Shown: positions 28,056-36,598 of the stretch, piece by piece
Position numbering within the stretch: the first letter of the stretch is position 1
How the letters are laid out: every line of letters begins with the position of its first letter
Assembly (NCBI GenBank): GCA_022226935.1
Contig: CP092081.1
Span: 1 to 64,000, forward strand
Direction of reading: 5' to 3'
Length of the DNA: 64,000 bases
From: Nitrospira sp.
GTDB lineage: Bacteria > Nitrospirota > Nitrospiria > Nitrospirales > Nitrospiraceae
Notes under the pieces: generated by a model
Told to the model about the DNA's origin: nothing
The model's input: only the letters and a program-made list of their open reading frames with translations
Database searches by the model: none
Made by a program: the position numbers and the translations under genes

Positions 28056-29207
28056 ATGAAGAACCGCAATCAGCTCGTGCTTGGGATTGCCGTCTGCCTG
28101 TTCCTCATCGTGACGGTGATGGAATGGATGTTTCCGTTGAACGTGGTCGGCGCATTCGGGTTTGTCCTCCCGATTCTGCTGGTGGCCACGGTTCGGAATC
28201 GACAGCTCATGGTGATGACGCTCGCCCTGTGTATCCTGGTGACCTTTGTCGGGCTCTTTCAGCCGGCCAAGAAAAAAGAACGGTTCACGACGGTCGTGTT
28301 CAATCGCATCATGGTCGTCTTCGTTCTGGCGGGAGTGGCGTATATCGGCGTGACGTGGGAGGAACGGAAAGCCCGGGAAGAAGCAGCGCGGGCTGCATTG
28401 GCGACTCAAACGGAGCATCTCCTCCGCGCCAACACGCAGTTAGGTGAGCTCAAGGATACACTGGCGCGATCTGAGCGGCTGGCGGCGGTGGGGCAATTGG
28501 TCGCCTCGGTGGCGCACGAGGTGGGGACGCCCTTGCATTCCATCGCCTGGCATGTGGAGGCGTTGGCGGAAGAACCGGGGCTCACTGCCGAGATGCAGAA
28601 ACGGATTGGGATCATCGATGAACAGTTGAATCGTGTCGTGCGGATCATTCAAGATCTCCTGTCATCGACGAGGCAACGCAAGCCCGAGCCGACCTGGTAT
28701 CCGGCCGAGCGTCTGATCGAGCCGGTGATGGCATTGATGGAGCCGGGCTACCATGCGAAAGGCGTGGCGCTACGTGCGGAGGTCGCGCCGTCGGTGTTGA
28801 TGTGGGCGGATGCGGAAAAAATTCATCAAGTCTTAGTGAATCTCCTCACCAATGCGCTCGCCGCAACCGGGGCGGGGGGGCAGGTGACGGTGTCGGTGGC
28901 AGCGCGCCCGGCATCAGCGGACGAGCGGGAGCGTGGATCCTGCACGGGCCGGACCGATCTCGATACGACGGTCATGCTCACGGTGTCCGATTCCGGATGC
29001 GGGATGCCGCGGGAAGATGTGGAGCGGGCATTCCAGCCGTTTTTTACGACGAAGGCAGTCGGCAAAGGCACCGGATTGGGATTGTTTCTCAGCCGTGAAG
29101 TCGTTGTCGCACACGGCGGCCAGCTGACGCTGGAGAGTGAAGTTGGAAAAGGGACGACGGCGACCGTGATCCTTCCCGGATTGCCGGCGAATCCTGGCGA
29201 AGCGTAG
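28056..29207 (+). CDS. NtrB-like membrane histidine kinase
   Basis: A 383-residue kinase with four predicted membrane helices in the first 100 residues and almost no periplasmic domain, so it may sense membrane or intracellular state. A short coiled coil follows, then LVASVAHEVGTPLHSI with His154, and an ATPase domain (LVNLLTNALAA, DSGCGMP, GKGTGLGLFLS). ATG 28056 directly follows GTG 28053; either could start. The regulator gene begins 13 bp downstream, so they form a two-component operon. Confidence 0.92.
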   Translation: MKNRNQLVLGIAVCLFLIVTVMEWMFPLNVVGAFGFVLPILLVATVRNRQLMVMTLALCILVTFVGLFQPAKKKERFTTVVFNRIMVVFVLAGVAYIGVTWEERKAREEAARAALATQTEHLLRANTQLGELKDTLARSERLAAVGQLVASVAHEVGTPLHSIAWHVEALAEEPGLTAEMQKRIGIIDEQLNRVVRIIQDLLSSTRQRKPEPTWYPAERLIEPVMALMEPGYHAKGVALRAEVAPSVLMWADAEKIHQVLVNLLTNALAATGAGGQVTVSVAARPASADERERGSCTGRTDLDTTVMLTVSDSGCGMPREDVERAFQPFFTTKAVGKGTGLGLFLSREVVVAHGGQLTLESEVGKGTTATVILPGLPANPGEA

Positions 29208-29220
29208 GAGCGTAAAGCTG

Positions 29221-30615
29221 ATGAGTCAGGCAAAACTATTTGTGGTCGACGATGATGAGGCTGCGCGGACGTTGCTCGCGGAAGCGCTCGTGAAAGAAGG
29301 CTATGAGGTCGAAGCCTTTGCCAGCGGGCAGGCCGCAGTGGATCGTGGCAAGCAAGCTCCTCCCGATGTGGTGCTCACCGATATTCGCATGGAGCAAGGC
29401 GACGGATTTTTGGTGTTGAAAGAGTTCAAGCGATTCAGCCCGGATACGTCGATCGTCTTGCTGACGGCATTCGGCTCGTTGGAGGGCGCGATCGAAGCGA
29501 TCAAGCAGGGCGCCTACGACTATCTGGCGAAGCCGTTCAAGCGAGACGAGATTCGGCTGGTCGTGCAGCGCAGCCTGGAGCATTGCCGTCTCGTTCGGGA
29601 AAATGCCCGGTTCCGAGAGGATGCGCGCGTGCGCGAACCCTGGTCGCATCTGGTGGGCAGCAGCCCCGCGATGCTGGAGGTGTACAAGCTGGTCGCCCGG
29701 GTATCCGATGGGCGGAGCACGGTGCTTATCGAAGGGGAAAGCGGCACCGGCAAGGAACTGATCGCACGCGCGGTCCATTTGAACAGTCCGCGTCGTGAGA
29801 AACCGTTCATTCCTGTGAACTGCGGCGCGTTGCCCGATCATTTGCTCGAATCAGAAATGTTCGGCTATGAAAAGGGCGCGTTTACGGGAGCGGTTGGCGC
29901 GAAGGCCGGGTTATTTGAGGCCGCCAATGGCGGGACGTTGTTTCTGGACGAGATCGGGGATCTCGGGCAGGCGCTTCAGGTCAAGCTGTTGCGCGTGATG
30001 CAGGAGCAGGAGGTGCGGCGGGTCGGCAGTACGTCCTCCGTCAAAGTCGATGTGCGTATTATTGCCGCCACGAATCGGGATCTTGCCGCTCGTGTCAAAG
30101 AGGGGAAATTCCGCGATGACTTGTACTATCGGTTGAATGTAGTGCGGATCGCGCTCCCGTCGTTAGCCGAGCGGCAGGAAGATATCCCGATGCTGGCCCA
30201 TCACTTTTTACAGAAATATGCCAAGCAATCCTCGCATGTGAGGGGATTTGCTCCGGAAACGATGGCGCTGTTGAAGCACTATCAGTGGCCGGGCAATGTG
30301 CGCGAGTTGGAAAATGCCGTGGAACGGGCCGTGTCTCTGAGTCATGGTCCGTTGCTGTTGCCCGAAGATCTTCCCGAATCGATCCGGGCGGAGCCCGGTC
30401 CGCCCGATAAGCCGGCGGGTGGATTGTCCGAAGGGGATCCGGACGCGTTGCTGACCTTAGATGAGGTGGAAAAGCGCCATCTCTCGCGGGTGCTGAAAGA
30501 GACGCGTGGCAACAAGGTCAAGGCGGCGAAGATCCTCGGCATCGATCGGCGCACACTGTACAGGATGGCGGAACGGTTCGGGCTGGATTTTGGCGACGAG
30601 AGCGAGGAAAAATAG
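29221..30615 (+). CDS. NtrC-family sigma-54 response regulator
   Basis: A 464-residue activator of sigma-54 promoters. Receiver (1-120) with Asp54 in VVLTDIRMEQG; AAA+ domain with Walker A GESGTGKELIARAV, the sigma-54 contact loop GAFTGA, and LFLDEIGDL; C-terminal Fis-type helix-turn-helix NKVKAAKILGIDRRTLYR. It is the partner of the kinase 13 bp upstream. Target genes cannot be told from this window; I saw no clear -24/-12 site nearby. Confidence 0.95.
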   Translation: MSQAKLFVVDDDEAARTLLAEALVKEGYEVEAFASGQAAVDRGKQAPPDVVLTDIRMEQGDGFLVLKEFKRFSPDTSIVLLTAFGSLEGAIEAIKQGAYDYLAKPFKRDEIRLVVQRSLEHCRLVRENARFREDARVREPWSHLVGSSPAMLEVYKLVARVSDGRSTVLIEGESGTGKELIARAVHLNSPRREKPFIPVNCGALPDHLLESEMFGYEKGAFTGAVGAKAGLFEAANGGTLFLDEIGDLGQALQVKLLRVMQEQEVRRVGSTSSVKVDVRIIAATNRDLAARVKEGKFRDDLYYRLNVVRIALPSLAERQEDIPMLAHHFLQKYAKQSSHVRGFAPETMALLKHYQWPGNVRELENAVERAVSLSHGPLLLPEDLPESIRAEPGPPDKPAGGLSEGDPDALLTLDEVEKRHLSRVLKETRGNKVKAAKILGIDRRTLYRMAERFGLDFGDESEEK

Positions 30616-30622
30616 CTTGTCG

Positions 30623-31060
30623 CTACAGTAAGCGAAGGGCGTTCTTGATCAGGCGGATTTCATTGGCGGCGCTTTGCGGCAAGGGCGTCTCCGCATCCTC
30701 CCAGGTGTCGACCAGCCCGTCTTTGCCCCGATAAAATACCTGCAGCCGTAACCGTGTGGTACTCTCGTCTTGCGAAACGATGCGCGCTTCCACCCGGCTC
30801 TTTCCCACGCCAAATCTCCAACGCAACAATCCATTCCACGGGCCTCTGACTTCCTGTCTCATGCCGGTGGTCACGTTGCCGGCCTCATCCTGGTCGACCG
30901 AGTAGCCGCCTTGTGTGAGCACATCAGTGACGGCCTGTTGCACCTTTTCAGCAGGAGCCTCAAGGGTCACTTCCATTACATCCGTCTCAGGAGCGGCGGG
31001 GCCTCCTGCACATCCGGCGACCGCGATTGCCAGCAGAACGGGCGCGATCGTACGCTTCAT
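30623..31060 (-). CDS. Lipoprotein of unknown function
   Basis: A 145-residue precursor with lipobox AVAGC at residues 13-17. The mature part has a beta-alpha pattern (VMEVTLEAPAEKVQQAVTDV, RVEARIVSQ, RLRLQVFYRGKDG) like small outer-membrane lipoproteins of the BamC kind, which is only a resemblance. Its ATG overlaps the stop of the upstream gene (ATGA), so the two are coupled. Confidence 0.75.
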   Translation of the reverse strand: MKRTIAPVLLAIAVAGCAGGPAAPETDVMEVTLEAPAEKVQQAVTDVLTQGGYSVDQDEAGNVTTGMRQEVRGPWNGLLRWRFGVGKSRVEARIVSQDESTTRLRLQVFYRGKDGLVDTWEDAETPLPQSAANEIRLIKNALRLL

Positions 31061-31311
31061 TTGGGTTTCGTCTCCTGGAGCCGATAGACGTTATGGGTAT
31101 CTGTCTGCTCAACGCCGGGAATGGCGTGAATTTTTGCCAGCACGAGCTGAGTCAAAGCGTCTTGATGAGGAATTTCCACGATCGTGAAGATGTCCGGCTT
31201 GCCCCAACAGGGGTCGATCTGTTTGATTTCCTTAATGTCCGCTAAGGCCTTCACGACGTCGGCGGTTTGACCGGGATGGACGTTGATCAACACGTAGGCT
31301 CGGTCGGGCAT
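31057..31311 (-). CDS. Lrp/AsnC ligand-binding domain protein
   Basis: An 84-residue stand-alone RAM (AsnC C-terminal) domain without a DNA-binding part. The pattern RAYVLINVHPGQTADVVKAL, IKQIDPCWGKPDIFTIVEI, ALTQLVLAKIHAIPGVEQT follows the family. Such proteins bind small ligands, often amino acids, and form oligomers. Translational coupling to a lipoprotein gene is unusual for this family. Confidence 0.82.
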   Translation of the reverse strand: MPDRAYVLINVHPGQTADVVKALADIKEIKQIDPCWGKPDIFTIVEIPHQDALTQLVLAKIHAIPGVEQTDTHNVYRLQETKPK

Positions 31312-31432
31312 GCAGGGAATCTCCCTTGAAAGAGTGCGGGGTGGTTAGCCTCGCGCGAATCGAAACCTATCGGATTGCTTCGGATGAAGTCAACACGATG
31401 CCCACACGTCTGCGTTTGGCGAAGGCGTCATG

Positions 31433-33160
31433 TTACTTGGGCGCCACCATGACTTCAATGCGGTATCCTCCGTCTGTAGAGGAGAGGTCCGCCTCCAATC
31501 CACGGGGGTTTCCCACGCGTCCGTCCGGGTCATACACAAAGCAAACTAAGGTGGTTCCATTCGGCCGCGCGGAATAGCGGGCTGCGTCCGCCGCAATCTG
31601 TTCGGCGAGGTCTCTGGTCGTCAGTCCGGAGCGGGTTTGTTTGACGACCACCACCGTCTTTTCCCAATCGAGGAGATAGCTGGTTCGGGGCGCGCCGTTC
31701 GTATAAGCCGGAGTCCACTCTTCCGTGCCGACCTCATCGAACTGCAAGCGAAGGAGCGCATAGAACAGATCCTGCAAGTCATACTCGTCGGTGATCTCGA
31801 GCGTCGGCCGGTATTCTTTTCTGAGCCGCAATTGGCGCGCGACGAGGTGAAACCGGGCGCAGATTCTTCTCAATATTTCCAGCGTGCCATGTTCGGCCGA
31901 GACCTGCGCTTCTGGCATCTTCTCTGGGATCGGGTTCTGGGTGGACGCGGGAGCAGCGGGAGCAGATGATCGGACCGGTGAGGGCGCCTGTGCCACGCTG
32001 GGCGAAGTGGTCGGCTCCTGCTGCGGCGCAGGGGTTGTGTTGGTCGTTGTCGGAGCCATGCTCTGAACGATCGGAGGCACGGTTCGAATTTCAGCGGCAG
32101 GGGTGGGGCTCATGCTGACCATGGTTGCAGCCAACGATGAAGCTACCTGCTGGGGTGGCTCAGGAACCGGAGCGGAGGCCGGCGTCGGAGTAGGCAGAAC
32201 ATTCGTGGCCGGCTGAATCGGAGCCGGAGAGTCGGTACTGACGAGTGGCGCTGGACGCGGCCGCAAGGTCGTGTGGGGAACGGGTGGCATGGTTCCTTGG
32301 GGAACGGCACTCATGGTTGATGGCATAGGTGGAATGGTGGTCGTGGGAATCGGCGCCTCTGCGGCCGGCTTCGCGGTGCCAGGGCTTAGGCGTGGCGATA
32401 TTGCTGAGACAACACCGGTGGCGCCCGGCGGTGGCGTGACCGGAGGCGGTGGACTACTGAGCTGTGATATCTGCGCGGACTCGCCGGAAGCGGAGCTGAC
32501 CGAAGCCAGTGGCTGAACGGGGCGAGGGGCTAGCGTGTCACGCACAGGCGGAGGTATGGTGTCCGACACCGGTGCCAAGGTTGAAGGGGCGACGATCCGT
32601 GAAGTTGCGGAGGACGGAGCCTGGGACGAAGGGGGCGGATTGCTGGCGGCACTTGCTATGGTAGCCGTCGTAGGGGGGATAGGTGCAACAACAGTTGCCG
32701 GTGGAGCCGGGCTTACCGCGCTCGACATTCCAGTGCCGTCGGACGATGTGGTGGGCGGCACCACAGTCAGCGACGGACGACTGGGTTCTGTCGCGACCAT
32801 GGCGATGACTTCTTCGGGCTTGAGGCCGAGTAACTCAGCTTTTTGGATTTCCAGCGTAGCGATGAACTCCTTGAGGAGCGCAGTGCTCTGCGCGGATTCT
32901 GCGCGAGTGCCGACTTTGAGTTTGTGATTTTTGTGCGTCTGATATTCCGGGGATTTTTCACCGAACAATCGTCTGATCGTTTCACGAAAGGAGAGCTCGG
33001 TTCTGGCGCGGACCGCTTCTTGGTAAGGAAATCCGTCTCGGCTCAGGTCGTCGATCTGAACGCTCAGTTCCCGAAGGGTGGCGATGCCTCGTGTAAGTTC
33101 ATCAACCGCGTTCGGTTTGGCTTTGCTGCGTGATGCCTCGTGTGCTTTTGCTCGTGCCAT
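31433..33160 (-). CDS. Proline-rich protein with degenerate DpnII/MboI-type nuclease domain
   Basis: A 575-residue protein in three parts. Residues 1-125 are charged and helical. About 127-425 are a low-complexity Pro/Thr/Ser/Ala region. From about 428 the sequence follows the PD-(D/E)XK DpnII/MboI-like domain: ITDEYDLQDLFYALLRLQFD, GTEEWTPAYTNGAPR, TTLVCFVYDPDGRVGNPRGL, MVAPK. Family members have Asp in the strand before the turn and Glu two residues before the catalytic Lys; here those places read SYLL and VVVVKQTR, so Asp and Glu appear replaced by Ser and Val while Lys is kept. It is therefore probably not an active nuclease. There is no methyltransferase nearby. ATG 33160 is the first in-frame start. 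Confidence 0.82.
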   Translation of the reverse strand: MARAKAHEASRSKAKPNAVDELTRGIATLRELSVQIDDLSRDGFPYQEAVRARTELSFRETIRRLFGEKSPEYQTHKNHKLKVGTRAESAQSTALLKEFIATLEIQKAELLGLKPEEVIAMVATEPSRPSLTVVPPTTSSDGTGMSSAVSPAPPATVVAPIPPTTATIASAASNPPPSSQAPSSATSRIVAPSTLAPVSDTIPPPVRDTLAPRPVQPLASVSSASGESAQISQLSSPPPPVTPPPGATGVVSAISPRLSPGTAKPAAEAPIPTTTIPPMPSTMSAVPQGTMPPVPHTTLRPRPAPLVSTDSPAPIQPATNVLPTPTPASAPVPEPPQQVASSLAATMVSMSPTPAAEIRTVPPIVQSMAPTTTNTTPAPQQEPTTSPSVAQAPSPVRSSAPAAPASTQNPIPEKMPEAQVSAEHGTLEILRRICARFHLVARQLRLRKEYRPTLEITDEYDLQDLFYALLRLQFDEVGTEEWTPAYTNGAPRTSYLLDWEKTVVVVKQTRSGLTTRDLAEQIAADAARYSARPNGTTLVCFVYDPDGRVGNPRGLEADLSSTDGGYRIEVMVAPK

Positions 33161-33267
33161 GCGAAGTATCCTTCTCGTCAGAAAAGTCTATCCGAGGGGG
33201 TGTGACCTGACAAGCAATCCCCGCTTTTACTCGTCGCCGCTGATGGGAGGTGGGGGCGTGATGGCGG

Positions 33268-33762
33268 TCAGTCGACCCACTCGACTTCGCCCTGCCCGGA
33301 GGCAGAAGGTTTGGCAGGGCCCTGTGTGGCCGGCGGCCCGGCCACGGTCTCGCGGATAAGCGTCAGCAGCGCTTCGCTGGTAAAGGGTTTTTTGAGGAAG
33401 GGCAATCCCTCCCGGATAAGACCGCGACTCTGCAAGTCAGGTCCAGAAGTGCTGGACATCAGAATGATGCGGAGCTCCCGTTTTTTCTCGAGCAGGCGTT
33501 CGACCATCTCCAGGCCATTGACCCGGGGGTAGGGATTCTTTTCGACGGAGAGTTGAAAACCGGGGGGTGGAAGGAAGATATCGGTGACGATGAGATGGAT
33601 CGGCGTGGGGTGTTCCGCATAGAGCCTGAGTGCTTCGGCGCTTCCCGGCGCTTGCAGCACCGTGTACCCGTGATCCTGCAGTGGTTTTGCCGCCAGCAGG
33701 AGCGTCGAAGGGTCATCGTCAACGAGAAGGATGGTCGCGTGCGGTATTCCGTCGGTGGTCAT
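33268..33762 (-). CDS. Single-domain response regulator with a loop insertion
   Basis: A 164-residue receiver-only protein. The acidic pair (LLVDDDPST), acceptor Asp in LIVTDIFLP and the Lys in FLKKPF are present. About 15 extra residues (PPPGFQLSVEKNPYPRVNG) are inserted right after the phosphorylation site, in the loop that normally reads PxMDG, which could alter phosphorylation or partner contact. A Pro/Gly-rich tail ends the protein. No kinase gene is adjacent. Confidence 0.85.
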   Translation of the reverse strand: MTTDGIPHATILLVDDDPSTLLLAAKPLQDHGYTVLQAPGSAEALRLYAEHPTPIHLIVTDIFLPPPGFQLSVEKNPYPRVNGLEMVERLLEKKRELRIILMSSTSGPDLQSRGLIREGLPFLKKPFTSEALLTLIRETVAGPPATQGPAKPSASGQGEVEWVD

Positions 33763-33800
33763 GCCGGCACTCCTTCATGACAGAGTTTCGTGTCCGCGGA

Positions 33801-34661
33801 TTAAAATCGGGGATGGCGCTCCTTGAGTCGTTGGTATTCCCGCTGCTCGCAAGTGCCTTGGGTGGGACGCACTGTGTCAGGCACCTCCGCGAACCGCAAG
33901 GAGCAATAACGCTGAGCCTCATGCCGGCGTTCGAGGTCCTGCTGTTCTTCGAGTTGCTGGAGGCGCGCCGTGAGGTCGACCGCCGGAAGATCCTTGCCGT
34001 TGGGGGGCTCCGGCTGAGAAGGGGCCGGTGAGGTATCTTCGCTGGACCGTGGATTCGGGCCGGTCAGCCGCCAGCGAGTTAAGACGTCTTCCTGGTTGAA
34101 CACGATGGTCAGGCCGAATTGCGCGTAGTCCCAGATCAGTTCGCCTTTTTCAGGGCGTGCCCAGATTGATCGAGGCAGGCCGTATCGATTCCATACCTCA
34201 TCCCGCAACATCCCCACACGAGGCGTGAGATTTCTGACCGCTGCGACCTGCGCGAGGATGGGTGAAATGTCGGCCGGCTTTCCCGGGCTGCCGCGTCGTG
34301 CGAGTCCATCCAAGGCCAGGCGGGGGGCACGCAAAAGACGCCATACCGTCACCAGTCCCGGGGCGCAGTCGGCCGGATGGCTGTCCTCAAAAATCATCTG
34401 GGTGTCCAGCGGAAATCCGCCGATCTCCTGGGCGCGCGTGAAATTTTTGACCTCCTGGACCGCGGCGAGGTAGGCGCGTTGCCGCCCTTCTTCCACGTTG
34501 GGCGCGCAAGAGGCTCGCCCTGTAAAAAAGACGTCTTCACCGAAATGAAACAGAGCTTGCTCCGTCCAAAACGGGTGATTCTCGTTGGCCTCGGCGATTG
34601 ATGCCGTAAACAAGCTCCAACTCAGGAGGAGAATGAGCGGGTACTGCACCATAGGTAACAC
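33801..34661 (-). CDS. Exported protein of unknown function
   Basis: A 286-residue protein with a signal peptide (LILLLSWSLFTASIAEA). After it comes a region like FFTGRASCAPNVEEGRQRAY, which recalls the N-terminal repeat of FlgT/LPP20-type proteins, then a segment LRDEVWNRYGLPRSIW typical of SmpA/OmlA-like folds, and a C-terminal charged coiled tail with two cysteines. Function unknown. Confidence 0.7.
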   Translation of the reverse strand: MLPMVQYPLILLLSWSLFTASIAEANENHPFWTEQALFHFGEDVFFTGRASCAPNVEEGRQRAYLAAVQEVKNFTRAQEIGGFPLDTQMIFEDSHPADCAPGLVTVWRLLRAPRLALDGLARRGSPGKPADISPILAQVAAVRNLTPRVGMLRDEVWNRYGLPRSIWARPEKGELIWDYAQFGLTIVFNQEDVLTRWRLTGPNPRSSEDTSPAPSQPEPPNGKDLPAVDLTARLQQLEEQQDLERRHEAQRYCSLRFAEVPDTVRPTQGTCEQREYQRLKERHPRF

Positions 34662-34801
34662 TCAGTAAAAAACAGTCAGAGGCAGCACTCCTGCAGTATA
34701 ACGCGCCGGACAAGAAAATCGACAAAAGAGCGAGTTTGTGCGTCAGGCGGCTCTAGGGAGAGAGTGAGGGGGAGCGCGTAGCCCTTGGAAGGATGCGCGG
34801 C

Positions 34802-35485
34802 CTAGTTATTCATTGAGGGGGTGAGGTTTTCTTTCGTCGATGCCGCAGGGGTGGCGTGGTGTCTGCTGCCTTCGGTGGTCATGAGGCCGGATCCCGGGGG
34901 ACAGATGTTCTCGGGAGCCACGGAGCCCGGGTTACGCATCCCCCAGGCTGTGGCCAAGGCGTGACAGGTGAGGAGGCTGACTCCTTCCTCGATATTGCTG
35001 AATCGCTCGGTAGACTGGGCTTTTCCGCTCCATTCGATTTCGCCGGTGTTGACATCGACGGCTCGTAAGGCAATCGTGGCTGAATAGACCCGTTGACTAC
35101 GGGGGAATCCCCCGCTCCAATCCAGCGCTTCCCACGTCCCCACCTCGGCATTACTGAATACGACCAGCCGGGCACCGACCAGTTTCGCCATCCGGAGCAC
35201 GTCTGTTTCGAGATACTGATATCCCGAAAGACTCACTTTTTGATCGGCCGCGGCTTGCAAGACTTTCGTTTGATCTACGACGAGAAGGCCCTTTTTGAGT
35301 AGCCAGGTGCTGGCGCTTTGAACTGTATCGGAGCGTCCGCCCCAGACGACTGCCCTCGTATAGGGCGCGGGGAGCTTGGAATGGAACCCATCAGTCGTGG
35401 GAGTTTCCAGGAGGGTATACCCGTGGCATCCGGCCGTGGAGAGGAGCAGCAAAACCCAACCGATCAATAGATTCGCCAGTTTCAT
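34802..35485 (-). CDS. Lipoprotein of unknown function
   Basis: About 227 residues. The start at ATG 35485 gives a textbook signal, MKLANLLIGWVLLLLSTAGC, with lipobox STAGC; ATG 35524 would add 13 residues. Neither has a good ribosome site. The mature part has a Rossmann-like pattern (GLLVVDQTKVLQAAADQK, VGARLVVFSNAEVG, YSATIALRAVDVNTGEIEWSG) resembling CsgG/TolB-N type envelope lipoproteins. The last 45 residues are low-complexity and polar. Confidence 0.72.
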   Translation of the reverse strand: MKLANLLIGWVLLLLSTAGCHGYTLLETPTTDGFHSKLPAPYTRAVVWGGRSDTVQSASTWLLKKGLLVVDQTKVLQAAADQKVSLSGYQYLETDVLRMAKLVGARLVVFSNAEVGTWEALDWSGGFPRSQRVYSATIALRAVDVNTGEIEWSGKAQSTERFSNIEEGVSLLTCHALATAWGMRNPGSVAPENICPPGSGLMTTEGSRHHATPAASTKENLTPSMNN

Positions 35486-35789
35486 GGATGTTTGAGGAGA
35501 AGATGTGCCGTGATTGTTCGCCATGAAAATGAGTCTTTTATCAAGAACGGTTCCTGCTGTGCGCAGGACACCCCTCCGGTGATTCCGTCGCATTATACAG
35601 GACCAATTTTACCTACATCTGCTGCATTCGTCGAGTACATTGGGCGGTGGTCTGCTCTCGATATACCCCTTCTTACTTAGAACATGGTATTGCGCGGACA
35701 GAGTTCGGCGGCGGCTCTACGCGATAGCCTGAGGATGACGGTGTCGTAGCGGGCAAGAAGGCGGGAGCCAGCGATAGTAGCCTGGAAAG

Positions 35790-35824
35790 GCGGCGGCTCC
35801 ACTCATGGTTCGTGAAGCCGCCGC
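35790..35824 (-). terminator. Hairpin terminator of the small membrane protein gene
   Basis: GCGGCGGCT (35790-35798) pairs with AGCCGCCGC (35816-35824). On the minus strand the stem is followed by CTTTCC. It sits 5 bp after the stop codon of the 43-residue gene, which supports that gene being real. Confidence 0.6.
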
Positions 35825-35828
35825 AGGC

Positions 35829-35960
35829 TTACAGGATTTCAACCTGGGGGAAGGCGTTTTGTTCGCCCTTCTGTTGAGGCCGATCAGCCATGGTCATCAG
35901 CTGGAGGGCAATGATGGGCAGAAGTGCATACCCTATGAGGATCAGCGGAAACTCGATCAT
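35829..35960 (-). CDS. Short membrane peptide (43 residues)
   Basis: The product begins MIEFPLILIGYALLPIIALQ, a single hydrophobic helix, and ends in a polar tail. AAAGGAG lies seven bases before ATG 35960, and a hairpin follows the stop. There is no recognised family. Such peptides often bind to a larger membrane complex, but no partner is adjacent. It is the last core gene before the integrated element. Confidence 0.65.
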   Translation of the reverse strand: MIEFPLILIGYALLPIIALQLMTMADRPQQKGEQNAFPQVEIL

Positions 35961-36332
35961 GATGGAACTCCTTTTGTTATGCGGAGTCACCATTGCAAAC
36001 GGAGTACCGTGATCCTGCCTTACGTCAACCTATTGATTCTACAGGTAGAATAAGTGCCTTCTGCCACTAGTGTTCGCGTGGAAGCGAGAATTCAAGGGAG
36101 AGAACTGTGCAATGAGAACAATTTGCGCTGAGCCGGAAGGCCTACGGGTATCGGGCGAAAGGCAGGTGAGATAGAGGCTCGTCTTTGTTGATGTGCGGTA
36201 GAAAGCGTGTGAAGAAGCGAAAAGATTGCGAACGGCTTGCTGAGTAACTGGCCGCGTAGCCATTCGGCTGCGAGCAGTCAGCGAAGGATGCGAACCTGTT
36301 TCAGCCTGAAGATGAAGGAAGGACGAAGTTGG
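35961..36332. other. Intergenic region left of the integrated element
   Basis: About 370 bp with only short unsupported frames. It holds the promoter of the short membrane peptide gene. I see no tRNA or repeat until the 48-bp att copy begins at 36333. Confidence 0.6.
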
Positions 36333-36380
36333 TTGGTGCCCCCGACACGAATTGAACGTGCGACCCGCGGTTTAGGAAAC
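36333..36380. repeat. attL, 48-bp direct repeat
   Basis: Identical over 48 bases to 50948-50995. It is the displaced 3' part of tRNA-Arg(CCT), from the anticodon loop to the CCA end, without the 5' half. Recombination in the anticodon loop is usual for tyrosine integrases. Confidence 0.93.
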
Positions 36381-36528
36381 AGGCCGGGACAGATTTTAAA
36401 ACGCTCGGTGTATCAATGGTTTCCCCATTTTTGACTGCCAAAACAGATACTTGTGTGCCTTCCACTGATTCGATGGATTCGAGGGGTATTGGTCGATTTT
36501 GAAAATTTTTAGCACAAATTTAGCACAG
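36381..36528. repeat. Left-end arm sequence, copy 1
   Basis: 148 bp directly inside attL, closely similar to 41893-42040. It ends in the doubled motif TTTAGCACAAATTTAGCACA (36508-36527), which also occurs at 50884-50903 next to attR. The position fits integrase arm-binding sites. Confidence 0.8.
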
Positions 36529-36598
36529 CAGTTTCCACCTGCTTTTCTTGAAGCCGCCTAGTTCCGTGCAAAAGGCGGTTCTGACCTTTTATGAGGCA

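Noticed and set aside
31433-33160. Restriction-modification system
   Set aside because: The nuclease-like domain lacks its acidic catalytic residues and no methyltransferase gene is near.
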